Shown piece after piece: positions 21,464 to 33,285 of a stretch of DNA of 64,000 bases. Below the pieces are notes generated by a model, which searched no databases, was not told where the DNA came from, and worked only from the letters and a program-made list of their open reading frames with translations. The position numbers and the translations under genes were made by a program. Origin of the DNA: Cucumis sativus (Eukaryota; Streptophyta; Magnoliopsida; Cucurbitales; Cucurbitaceae); NCBI RefSeq assembly GCF_000004075.3, contig NC_026660.2, forward strand, positions 15,085,837-15,149,836, given 5' to 3'. How positions within the stretch are numbered: position 1 is the first letter of the stretch; every line of letters starts with the position of its first letter.

Positions 21464-24400
21464 TCAAACAGTTTATGACTGGTTCCCTGTTTTTAATTTA
21501 ATTGGACGTGTGGTTTGAGTCGTTAATCAAATTAATTATTTTAATTCATCTAATTAATTAAATACACACTTATATGTATTATATATTTATGTTTTTTTGT
21601 TTCCTGAAAAGATGTGTTCGTGTGTGTATGGAACAATAATATAATATAAAGATCCAAATATTAGATTTTGACCAGGTCCTTGAACCAATTTTTTTATTTG
21701 AAAAAGTTGAAGAAGTTGTTTAGGACATTTTGGGACTATTCTTTTAACTTACATGGGAATGTGAAATCAATTCCCAGCCAACCAACTCAAAATAATTTAA
21801 GTTCTATACAAAATATTATGGTAATGTCATACGAAATTAGATTGTAATGTAATAATAATAATAGTAGTAATAATTTGGTTCATTTAATCATGACAATAAT
21901 ATTGGCATGCATATAGATGGCTGACCAAAACCATTTTCTTTTAAATAAATTAATTAATATCAACTTATACAATTTTTAAATATTAAAATATTACAATCCT
22001 GTCAAATAGTTGTAATGAAAGATTAAAACGTGTAACTTAATTTTGTATGTAATACGGTTTGTGACGTTGTGATTCATTAATTAGTTGAAGTTAAAATCAT
22101 GTTTTTTTTTCTTCTTCTTCTAATTTTTATATTTATTTCATATATGATTTACCAATTCAATGATAGAAAGAGTAATTATCAAAATAAAGGATGGAACAGT
22201 TTCTAAATAATGTCGTGTAGTATTTGGAAGTAAACTTAATAACAAAGTATAATTTCCAATATATATATATATGGACTATATTTTTCCCTCCAATAGAACA
22301 CAATAATTTATTTATAGTAGAGATGAATGACAGAGCTAATTAAAATACATAATTTTATTTTCAAACTGATGTCCATATATATACTGACTGATTGATATTC
22401 CAACCATTAATATATTCAACATCTTATGCTCCAAACCATTTAGAAGTGATCAAACATTGATTAAATAATGAAGAAAGAGAGAATGAAAATTAATAAAAAG
22501 GAAAATTACTTAGTGCATGGATCTCGCACATGCTCATCACATGCAGACCCCATTGAGGGCTTCACCTCGATGACCATCATGCATATGCATCTTTTCGTTT
22601 GGTTCTACTGCATGAAAGATCTTTGCATCTATATGGTGTTAAGTTTATGATCGACAATCTAACATCTAAGTTAGTATAACATACAAAAGTAAGAATGAAG
22701 CGGCTCTTTCCTTTGAAAATTACCTTACTATTCTATTTGGAGATTGTCGAATTAAGCTACTTATAATATGTTTTGCTCTAACAACATTTGGTTATGTGTA
22801 ACTTTGGCATGACTTTTCCCTTTCAAAGACGAGTGTTTTCCATATCTCCTCTTAATTTTTCACACGGTTTGGTCTTTATATTACTTGAAACTCAAAACTA
22901 AAAATTATATCAATTTAAACTCTAAATTCGAGTGGTTAATTAATTTACACCCCATTACATTTTATCTGGAGAAAACGTTGTGTGAAAAGTTAATTTTGTC
23001 ATTAAACTTAAAAATTTTAAAATTCTTGTAAGTGTGGAAATTTACATCCTCCGTTACGTTTTATTGGAGAATTTCCCTATAGTCATCAATTTATTTACTT
23101 TAGTAGACATTTTAATTGAAGAAGTATGCCTGAATTATTTGAAGATTGAAATGTAATTACAATGAATAATATGAATAAATTGAGTTAAATTTAAAGTTTT
23201 AGTACAAAATGATTGGAACAAAATTCATACATTTAAGAAATTTTAGAATTTAAAATTTAAATAGTTAGAATCTTGGAAAGGTCATATAAGATGAATATTT
23301 GTAAGAAAATTATTATTATTGTTTTGAAAATGTGTAAGAAAAAAACTTAAAAACAACCAAAACGTTGAGAAGAAGCCACGTGGCAACAAATGAAAAGGCG
23401 TGAGGAATGAATGGAAGAGGGGATGTCATAATTTGACTCAAACAACACTAATTATATTATTACACAAAGGTTCAAACCCAAATTATTATTTATTTTTGTT
23501 AATTATGCAATTGAAGGCTTTAAGTTTAAAATAATTGTGGAGAAGAAAGGGAAACAATTATTTTCAAAAAATTCTCATGGAGCTGGTGAAGGAAGAGGTG
23601 ATGTCATTTTTTTCCAACATTATTTAGCCTCCAACAGTACTTTAGAGTATTAAATATAAACAAAATTGTTTGTGGAAAAAAATCTAACTCAGTTAACAAA
23701 AATACAACCATTCAAAGTTTATTGTTTAGTGGTTATGCAATTTTTTTTTTTTATATACATTACAATATATATATAAGGTGGAATCAATATCAAACCTCAA
23801 ATCTTCTCATCCTACCATGAAACAGTTGATCTTCTTGAGATGAAACAAACAAAATTGTTTTTGATTTCTGATTATATTTTCAAAAATCCAGAATTGTAGT
23901 GTTGAGAAATGTGTTGATGTTGAGGTTTAGACCACCAAAATGGACATTTCTTTTAGTGGCTTCAATTATAACTTCTAATCTCTTTCTTACCTCATTGCTT
24001 ACTTCAAACTCTCATTTTTATATGATTAAATGATTGTTACCCACTTTAAATTCATATTTAATTAACTACATAAATCTAACGATCCTTTTCTTTTAGAATC
24101 TTCTTTGGCATTTCAACACTACCCATCTGCTTCACCAGAATAGGGCGTCTCTCAATCATTTTCTTTCTTCTTTCCATTTCTTCAATCATCATTTTCTTTT
24201 TTAATATAATATTCGTCCCATCCAATTCATCCTCAAAATCTATACTTCACTACACTTATATGTTTCTGTTAGGTTAGTTGCCTACTCTATTCTGCCATAA
24301 CCACCACATCATAACCTTTAATGTTGGTGTTTGATGCTCTATTTAAAATTTTCCATCTTCTAATGAAACTTTTAATTTCTCCACTTTCCTTCTCTTTCAT

Positions 24401-24653
24401 GAAATTCTCACAAGTATCAATGTCACTAAAAACCGATGTTTGCTTGACACATAATGGATGCTAAAAGACTATGTTTGATTGATACATGATGGACACTAAC
24501 GGGTAATGACATCTATTTTTATCGTAATATTTATAATATATGATATTTAATGAATTTTTCAATATAATGATATTGTGACATGGTCCATTCACCTTTTTTT
24601 TTTTTTTTTTTGTCGATGACAACCATAAATATGTAGAAATGCCAGTAGAAATG

Positions 24654-24658
<5 letters not shown>

Positions 24659-24713
<55 letters not shown>
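24659..24713. repeat. (AT)n microsatellite, about 27 units
   Basis: An uninterrupted AT run of about 55 bp. A poly-T run at 24594-24611 lies just to its left. Likely length-variable. Confidence 0.95.
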
Positions 24714-24714
<1 letters not shown>

Positions 24715-25142
24715 CAAATTTAGTGCAACTTGGCCTAGAAGTAAAAGAAACAATCAATTCCAAATATAATATCTCATAAGTATAAGCATTTTAGTTTTTG
24801 TTTAAAGTTTCCAAAACAAATGATAAAAAATATTCTAGATAAAAATTAAACAAAAATATTAATACTTAAAAAAAACTCAAAATATTAATTAAACCAATTT
24901 TGAATGTTGGAAATAAAAAAGGTCTTTCAAAAACAAATACTATGGACCATAGTTTTTTTTTTAAAAAAAATATATTTCTTTATTATTGTTATTTTTAATG
25001 AGCAAATGCGTGAATTATGGACTTTAAGTTAATGAGAACATAATTTTTTTTTTCCTTTTTTTTCTTTCCGTTATTATTTAGGGGGACAAAAAAGAATATA
25101 AATAAATAAATAGGTATTTGATAAGTTAATTTACATATTGAG

Positions 25143-25255
25143 GGATCCATTTTCCCACGTCCATGTCAAAGGGCCACTCGGCAATGAGTGGGCCACCTTG
25201 TTGATGGGCCCTATTGGCGGCCCAATGAAGGAGCCTCATTGACTTCTGTGTATCC
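25143..25255. promoter_or_regulatory. Cluster of TGGGCC / GGCCCA motifs with a hairpin
   Basis: Within about 60 bp there are GGGCCACTC, GAGTGGGCC, TGGGCCC and GGCCCAATG. These match plant site II elements (TGGGCC/T, bound by TCP factors) common in promoters of housekeeping genes. CCACTC..GAGTGG can form a short hairpin. No gene was found nearby, so the role is unknown. Confidence 0.3.
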
Positions 25256-27108
25256 AACGTCTATTTCTCAAATACACATTCTTTTATTTACAATATGGAC
25301 ATTAGTTTCCTTCTCCAACTCCAATTTTATTATTTTTTTCGGTTAATTTGTTGCTTTTCCTTCCAAAATTTGCATCATTTCTTCATGTTCTAACCTGCTA
25401 AATTTGCAATTTGAAAGGAAAAACCTTCTGCATCCTTAAGTCAAAGATAAGGACGGTAAATAGTGGATAAAAAGTCGAAAGATCATGCCAAAATTAAGAT
25501 AAATAAAGGAAAACATATTTGATTATTATTTGACAACAACAATGAATTTGTAATAACTTGGAGAGAAGGAAAAGACCATGCAAATTAAATCAAGCTTTGA
25601 TGTCGTAGTTAGAGATGACAAACTTTCAAATTATATGGGATTATAATAATGTATTTACAAGGATAGTTACGAAAAATTATGATATTTTTTTCGTGACGTA
25701 GATTTGTTTGTTGGATCATAAATTTGAGGCTCAATCAAGAGGTCATAGAATTGAGAGGGATGCTTGTGGTTGTTAATTGTATTAAAGACAATATTAGGGA
25801 TTTCTAACCAACAAGTCAACAAAATGAAAAGGAAAAGGAAAAATGAAAAAGAGAGGCAATGGGGACTAAGAATTGGGTTTAGGCAAGTTGGTAACATAAT
25901 TGTGTTCTTGGAAGTTTCCACTCACTTCAATTTTAATTTCCTTTTTTCTTTCCTTCCTCTTTTTGTTTTCTTTTCTCTTTTCAGTTCTCAAACAACAGAC
26001 TTAGTTTGTTGTAAATAAAAAACAATAAATTTAAGATTATTAAATATTTGGGTTTAGTTTCATTTGTGTCTTTTAAAAGGTTGCGTTTCTTAATTGAAGA
26101 GGTTGCCCATGAAAGTTTCATCACAAAATGTGGAGAACAAATTAATTAAAAACAATCCCAAGTACTCTTTCTAATTTGTTGATTTCTTGTTATTCATTTT
26201 TCTATTATTTCCTCAAACAAATATTTTAAAATACCAACTACTTAGTTTAGCTATAAACAATTTCATATTTAATACATTCTGTTGAAAATGTCAAATTTTA
26301 AATAAAAAAAACACATCACTTTCCCAATACACCAATAATAAATTTATTTAATGAGATTGGATTGAGGCCTAAAAAAGAAAAAAACTTGTACATCCTTGTG
26401 GTGCTTGTTACACACACTTTGATATTGAACTCAAATATTTCAAGAATATGAAAGTTATGAAATTTGAGAGTATGATTCAAATTACCTAACATGGAGATAT
26501 AGTAATGTACTAATAAAAAGGTAATTGACTTAGTACTAATAGAGATTCGAAGCCATTTTGTGATAGTAAACATATAAGTCGAAGGATGTAACCTCTTTCT
26601 TGTTTGGCTAGGGTCATTAGGCTAGAGAACGTATGAGACATGTCCCATTAGCTTTTTCCAAAGCTAATTGAGGTTAAATACATCAATGTGCACTTAGTCA
26701 ACTATCATTAACCCTCTACCCAAAAGCTTACATTGACCTAACTAACAGTACTATATCTGACTGGCTAAAACTTTGTGTTTTTTTGTGGCCTTATTGCCTT
26801 ATCTTCTTATTTTATGTCGATTATATCCTTGAGTCTAAAATCATCCGATACATAATCATTTGTCTCAATCACTCTATAAATAAGTAGCAATTTCTATTTT
26901 AATTTTAGATCTAAGTGCTATACTTAGGAGTATCCCCAATTCTTAAGCAACTTCGGGTGAAGTAGAAATACTTTGGGCTTCAAAGAAGTGGTAAATACGG
27001 CACATCTAAAAACACATTGAATTCGGCCTTTTAGAAAAGTAATATTGGGCTAATGGGCTGGGATCCAAAAGAATGGGCCCATGAAGAAAATAAAGTTTCA
27101 AAAAATGT

Positions 27109-27182
27109 CGACCACAGTGGGAGTCGAACCCACGACCTTTTGATCCGAAGTCAAACGCGCTAATCCACTGCGCTATGCGGTC
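27109..27182 (-). tRNA. tRNA-Arg (anticodon TCG)
   Basis: The 74-nt cloverleaf pairs fully. Acceptor arm GACCGCA pairs with TGTGGTC, with discriminator G. The anticodon stem TTTGA/TCAAA encloses the loop CTTCGGA, giving anticodon TCG, which reads CGA. The T-arm contains GGTTCGACTCC, the internal B box. There is no intron. CCA is not encoded, as usual for nuclear plant tRNA genes. Confidence 0.96.
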
Positions 27183-29095
27183 ATTTTGTTAACAAAGTAA
27201 ATTTGAAACAATATAAGTAAAATAATCAAATATTGAACATAAAATAATAAAGACGGAAAGTAAATATGGACTTAGCAAAAAGGGAGAAAAAGAAATGAAA
27301 ATAATAAAATTGGCATTCTTCATGGCACCCCTTGATTTCAGGATCACACCCCTTTGCTTTTTCATCTATTTATTAAAGAGTAAAGCATACAATTTTTTAA
27401 AATAACAAAGAAAAAAGAAAAGAAAAAAACCAAATTTGGTGATCCACAATTTATTCTATGTAATTTTAAAAATTAAAATCTCATAAATAATCTATGAGAA
27501 GTTCATTATATAACATAAAAATTTGGAAAAGTAATGGGTCTCTTGATGCTGGCTTTCGTCTTAGAATCTAATTAAACACTAAAAATGTAAAAAGTTGATT
27601 AATAAGCTTTTGTTTAGATTAAGTATTAGTGGGTTGTTGTTGAATATTTGGTTCGATGTTGACCCCTTTTTTGTCCCATTTACTTACTTATGCTCTAATA
27701 ATTGTTTACCCTCCCATAACCTTCTAAATAAATTCCTCCAAAATATTCCTCATTCTTTTTCTTACTTTGATTTCTCTCTATTTTGTATCTTAATTACACC
27801 TATAAATTAAGATTACAATCTTAATTAACTTCAATATATTACAAAATTAATAATGAAGTATATTATGTTTTGTTGTCTAACCTACCTCACCGACCTCAAA
27901 TAATTAATTTAGCTAACTAACCTTAGCTTCTTAATCCAATTAGACTAAATTAAGAACATTATCAAACTACTTCTTACCAACAATTTATACTAATTACTAC
28001 TTACAACTTTTGCAATTATAACCTAATTTAATAGCTAAGATATTGGTGAGAGAAAACAATAGTAAACATCTCACAACATGCAACAATGTTATGTCGTGGA
28101 TCCAATGGATATACTATGGTTAGTATATTGAGTATATTTTTCTCCATGTCATACTCAAATCGCTAAATCACAACATGTCAAATTTTCATCAACAACAAGC
28201 TTTACTATAAAAGTGAATAGATAGTCCTACTCTAGAACAACCTTTAAGATGTTGAATAATGATTATTGAATAAACAAAAAAAACTTTCGACTCGCAAGGT
28301 TGTCGATATATAGTTTGCAAGTTGCAACTCTCTCTCACTCACACACGAAATGTCACAAAAAAGATATAGGCAAATGCTAGATGCCACGGTCTTACAAACC
28401 ATTGCATTAGTAGTGAAAAGTTGCATCGTACCATACAAATTCGAATTTTAGGGCGTTTCGTATTTTTTTTTTGTGTTGTAATGATATAGTTTTGGACCCT
28501 TATTTTGTATTAAATTCTATTATTCCTATTTTATAATTCATAAAAAAAATTGACATTTATTTTTAATGAGTTTGAATGCAGTGATCCCTCGTGAATCAAG
28601 CTTGAATAGGTTGAAGAAAATTAAAGACATCAAACAAAAACAATCATTCAAGAGAGAATGAACTGAAGGAAAGCAAGTCAAGTTTTTGACCAAATCTTGA
28701 CCTATGTGACAGTTAACATTTGGTATAAGTGAATTTCTTATTGATTTTGTTTCCTCCAAAATTAGGTTTTTAAAATCCACACTTGGGATTTGTGAAACAA
28801 TAATATCCACTAAACAATTCCCATTATTAATTTATTAAGACCCAATACATTATGTTTAAGAAACAAGACCATATAATAAACACAACTCTATGTCATTCAT
28901 GTTACTAGAAGTGGTAGTAATCATTTCATATCAATTCTCAAATAAACTCTTTTTTTTTTTTTTTTCTTTCTCCAAACCCACCCCCCAACATAAATAATTA
29001 CATTAAAAACCACCCAAAAATGAAAACTTTCAGAAAGACCCCATTAATCACATAGCTTCAAATTATGTAATTATCACCAATTCTTTCTCATGGGT
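27183..29095. other. Intergenic stretch left of the HMA gene
   Basis: No gene is supported. Poly-T and poly-A runs and short unconvincing ORFs (27595-27810, 28244-28438, 28538-28810) occur. The last few hundred bases should hold the promoter of the HMA gene, but no clear TATA box was picked. Confidence 0.5.
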
Positions 29096-29106
29096 CCCTC
29101 CCTCCC

Positions 29107-29125
29107 TCCTCCTCCTCCTCCTCCT
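29107..29125 (+). repeat. (CCT)n pyrimidine tract in the HMA gene leader
   Basis: A CCT microsatellite lies about 65-85 bp before the ATG. Pyrimidine patches of this type are common close to plant transcription starts. The length probably varies between accessions. Confidence 0.75.
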
Positions 29126-29191
29126 TCATAGTTCCTCATTTTCTCTCTTAGCTTAAAAGCAAAATCCATACTCTCATTCGCAATCCACAAC

Positions 29192-30568
29192 ATGAAAAAA
29201 CTAGACATTTTTTGCAAATCTAGAGCTTCCACGGCTGTTCGTTCAAGTTTCGCCCGACGTCCACTCACCGGAGATGCTCATTCCGGCGATCGGAGAAAAG
29301 GGCAGCTTCATTTTGAGAATCATAGAAAGAGTACGAGCTGTTCCACTCTGAATCGAAAGGAACTTAATGATTTACGAAGAAAAAGCTGTGCGGATGTTGA
29401 TGATTTGAAGAGCCCTGTTTCCGGTTCCTCTGCTCGCTATCTTTTGGGTGATTCGCCGTTCCTTGATTGGTTCCCAGCGGTCTCCGGCGAGGAGGTTCCG
29501 GCACTGATGCCGGAGAAGAGGAAGATAATAAGCGACAATTCACAGAAATCTTTTTTGTTGAATCGTTCTTTGACTGTTCGTGAATATGGTGGCCTCAAAT
29601 CTCCTTCCTCTGTTCTTGAATCCCCTGTTTTGAAAACACCTTCTTTAACTCAATCTCGTGATCAGGTCGTTAAACAACAAATTTTGTCTTTATAATTTGG
29701 AAAAAATTACATAAGTAATTTCATTTACGAACATCTTATCGAACCATATTACATTTGTCCTTACTTTATCAAATTATAGAAACTAAATTGCATGGTTTTT
29801 GAATAATGGGACAAAATTTGCAATTAAAATCTTGTTTTTTTTTTTCTCATTACTAATATGTTTGTGGTTGATCTTCTTTTTTTGAGTTCATAGGTGGTGG
29901 TTTTGAAGGTTTCATTGAACTGCAGAGGCTGTGAAAAGAAGGTGAAAAAGCATATTTCAAAGATGGAAGGTAAAGCTTCTCCGCATTTCAAACCTAAAAA
30001 GTTACTAAATTTTTTGGCAAATATCAATTTAGGGATTATATCAACTTTTGCATCTATGCCTGTGAAGTTTATTATTCGAGTAAAATCAATTTAAACCTTT
30101 TTATATATATTACGATTACAGAATAAAATCATACATACATAAAATTTCTTTATAATAGTATAAATACATGAAGATGGAAGATGAGAAGTCTAAATTGATA
30201 AATTTATGAAAGTTTAAGAGTTTAATTAATTGATATAATCAAAAGTTTCATACAATTTTTTTAACGTGGAAAGAGTGTAAATCGATATAATCCTTAAAAT
30301 TTAAGGGTATGAATTGATATTTTTTATTATTATTTGAAAGAAGATGGGTTAGAAGTATAGATTTATGAAAAGGGTGTTGATGAATCATGCAGGAGTGACC
30401 TCATATAGTGTGGATTTCACAACAAAAAAAGTGACCATAATTGGGGATATAACCCCTTTTGATGTGTTGGCCAGTGTGTCAAAAGTGAAGTCAGCTCAGT
30501 TTTGGCCATCACCAAATTCATCTTCATCTTCTACTCCACAATCTTCTTCATCATCATCAACATTTTGA
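29192..30568 (+). CDS. HMA-domain metal-binding protein, NaKR-like
   Basis: Three exons: 29192-29665, 29894-29969 and 30393-30568, giving 241 residues. All introns are GT-AG and the phases fit. The start MKKLDIFCKSRASTAV and the middle block SARYLLGDSPFLDW resemble the plant SODIUM POTASSIUM ROOT DEFECTIVE (NaKR) group. The C-terminal part (about residues 159-223) is a heavy-metal-associated domain with the metal-binding pair C168 and C171 in LNCRGCEKKV, followed by the usual GVTSYSVDF strand. The tail is Ser-rich (SSSSSTPQSSSSSSTF). NaKR proteins act in phloem ion handling and metal chaperone roles; that this protein does the same is inference from family. The second exon is only 76 nt. Confidence 0.9.
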
Positions 30569-31244
30569 TTACTGGAAAAGCAAAGCATATATTTTGCTAC
30601 AAAAATCCCATTTGGGATTTGCTTGTATTAAGCAGAAAAGCTGTGGAGATGTAAATCTTGCTGTTCTTGTGAGGAAGTTGTCTTAGTAATAGTACTTTTA
30701 ATTTGCATATCCTATATATTATAGATTCAGTGTTGAATGGGATGGTTTGTTCTTATAAGTTGAATAGTTACTGAGGTTGTTAGAATCTGCATTCAAAGGG
30801 ATTGTTGTTGGTAATAATTCTGGATGAAGATGATTATGTTTTTTGAGGAAAGGATTGTAGTGGAAGAGAACATGGAGTATGAAAGATGGAAGAAAAAACA
30901 TCATTGAAGCTTTACAAACAGTGAGAAAAATGAATGCATGCGGAAGGAAATGGTGGGTGGGCACTCAAACTAACACATTTCTCCTTTTTTGCTGTCTCCT
31001 GGATTGTCTTTGCCCACTTAACTAACAACATTCACACTCTCTGCTTCCAAACGTCCACGGAAATTTGTCAAAAGTAACATGGTTGAATTTTCCTCTCACC
31101 AAATTAACATCTTTTTAAATCTTATACTAAATCTCCTACCAAATCTTATATGCTTCTATCTAATTCTATGTCAAAAACTTAATCATTTTTATAATATTTT
31201 AATTTATTTTTAGATGGAATAAGAATCTTCGTGTGTACTCACTC

Positions 31245-31475
31245 TACCGAGTTGGACCGAAAAGGCTCGAACAATCAATAGGTTAAAATTTTTTAAACAA
31301 GATCTCCATGGTCGATTTCACCCAAGATTAACTAAGAAAAAATGTTGGAAGAAATTACTAGAATCTTGGAGATCCAACAAGAAGACCCAAACAATGATAA
31401 GTTGAGAATTTCTAATTATTTAACAAAATCTCAAAGGTCGATCTCTCCCTAGATGAACCTAGAAAAATTGTGCTA
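31245..31475. repeat. Degenerate tandem duplication, about 120-bp unit
   Basis: Two diverged units share the order AACAAT..GTT.AAA.TT, AACAA.ATCTC, GGTCGAT.TC, CCTAGA/ACTAAG..AAAA. They are clearly related but heavily changed. Confidence 0.5.
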
Positions 31476-31978
31476 AAACCAACCTGCAGTTATGACAAAT
31501 TCCCAAAATCCATGCTTCTTTTCACCACGTGGTTAACAATGGAATAATGACCTCACTTTTTGGGATTTTTTTTTTAGTATGAACTTGGTTGATCGGATGT
31601 TTGAACGAGTACTTAAATTTTGATCATTCAGCCAATTTTAGTAAATGATGAGTTATGCATATGGTAAAACCGTAAATCCACTAAAAAGGAAAGGCAAACA
31701 ATCGATTCAACAAAAAATATGAAGGTAAACCATAATATGAAACATACTTACTCCATTAGCATTAGCATGAATAAAATAACATATCAAAAACCAACCAATC
31801 AATTTTTCTCATTATTTGATAAGAAATCAACCAATCAGATCATGATCCTTGCAGTTTTGGAAGCTATATTCTCATAAGGTGTGTAATGCATAGTCAAAAA
31901 AATTGAAAGATAGACTCTCATAAGGTGTATAATGCAAATTCAACCAAGAATTAGTAGCTATTTGAATCACTAAATAGA

Positions 31979-32095
31979 GATTTACTAATGGATCACGATC
32001 AAACCCCACCAATACTGCAAGAATGAAATAAAAAAATCTACTAATGGATCACGATCAAACCCTACCAATATCTACAAGAATGAAACATACTCATT
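31979..32095. repeat. Tandem duplication, about 58-bp unit
   Basis: CTAATGGATCACGATCAAAC is followed by CC.ACCAATA.TNCAAGAATGAAA in both copies with only a few differences. Confidence 0.75.
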
Positions 32096-32494
32096 GAGTA
32101 TTCTTATCTGCTTGTTTCTTTAAAAAAAATAATTTTGAATCTTGAGATAATTTGTCTAATCTGTAATATTAGATTATATCAAAAGAAAAAAGAAAATCCA
32201 TTTGTCCATTTTGATAGATTTTCTAATCATCAATTCCAATAACAAAAACTAGGTTTAACAGCTATCATTCTTCGCTGACGAGGCTAGCTCTAGACACAAT
32301 ATGAGGATTGCTTCCTTATCCCATGTTTTGTTGTTGTCACAATGTTTGTGTCCACTCTCTCGTAAGCAAGGCTTTGAAGAATAAACTTCTCTTATTCTTT
32401 CACCCTACCTCGAGTGGTTTTGGTTTTCGTTGCTTATGTCCGATAGATTTTCTCGTGATCAATTCCAATAACAAAAGCTATTTTCGGGCAAAAT

Positions 32495-32575
32495 ATTATA
32501 TTACAAATAAGTGGGCATGAATTCAAACCAACTTCCCTTAGGCATAGATGCTTTAACCATGGGGTTAAGGTCAAA
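32495..32575 (-). mobile_element. tRNA-derived SINE-like copy
   Basis: Read on the minus strand, CCATGGTTAAAGCATC resembles an A-box region and GGTTTGAATTC (32529-32519) is close to the pol III B box GGTTCGANTCC. The spacing of about 30-40 bp fits a tRNA-derived SINE head. The ends are not defined. Confidence 0.4.
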
Positions 32576-33285
32576 AAGAGATAAAAGAAAAAGGTTTTGA
32601 CAGAAGTTTGGGCAAAAACAAGTTGAACCACATACCCCAAACCCCTAGTGTAGGTAACCCTCAGAAGAGAGGTGGGTCTGATGTGAACAGCATATTTAGA
32701 CAGTGCTCTTTTACTTTTAAGTGTATCATTATTCATTGTGAATAAAAGCCACGGTGAACCAGACAAGGACAACAAGGTGGAGCTTTTGCTCCCAAGTCGG
32801 TTTCAACTTTGCCAATAGTGGGTCATCTTCTTCTCTGTCTTTAACCCTATCTTTGCTTCAAACTTTATCATACTCTTCCACACGGACACGACAAGAGTTT
32901 TTTTTAATCTTACTCATCTCTTTCTTCTTATGAAAATTTCCATAGCTTTGGTACTCTTTTTATCTCATAACCTAAATCATAGGCAGCACCAAAGAAGGAA
33001 AAATAGAAGAAAAAGGGGGGGGGGGAAAGACAGAAGAAGCTAAAAACAGTGTATACCTTTTTTCCCTTCTAGAAAATAGAAACAAGCAAGAAATATATTG
33101 CAAATTAATATTTAAATTCATCATCATTGTGTACAGAACTCTTTTACTCATCAAGATAGTTTACAGATAAAGCAACAAGCAAAAGCTAGCAAGGTTGCAG
33201 TGATTGTACTGACCTTCACACTTCACTAAGAATCAGAATTGAAGTTGCCATTTTCTTGTTTCAAAGTACAAGGAGTTCCTTCTTT

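Larger units (their letters stand above)
18951..27108. other. Long gene-poor AT-rich region
   Basis: Roughly 8 kb without a supported gene. ORFs at 19015-19389, 22468-22650 and 25667-26018 lack domains or conserved-looking composition. The region holds microsatellites (20821-20850, 21431-21463, 24659-24713), a patch of inverted ACGTCTGA motifs at 20372-20640, a palindromic G-box GCCACGTGGC at about 23376-23385 and a GGCCCA-rich patch at 25143-25255. Confidence 0.55.
30569..33285. other. Intergenic stretch between the HMA gene and RAD51D
   Basis: The first 150 bp are probably the 3' UTR of the HMA gene. The rest holds degenerate tandem duplications (31245-31475, 31979-32095), a SINE-like copy (32495-32575) and a poly-G run near 33016. 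ORFs at 32308-32775 overlap the SINE-like DNA and are not believed. Confidence 0.5.

Noticed and set aside
22468-22650. 60-codon ORF and possible microRNA precursor with repeated CATGCA motifs
   Set aside because: No known plant microRNA sequence was recognised and pairing of the arms is weak.
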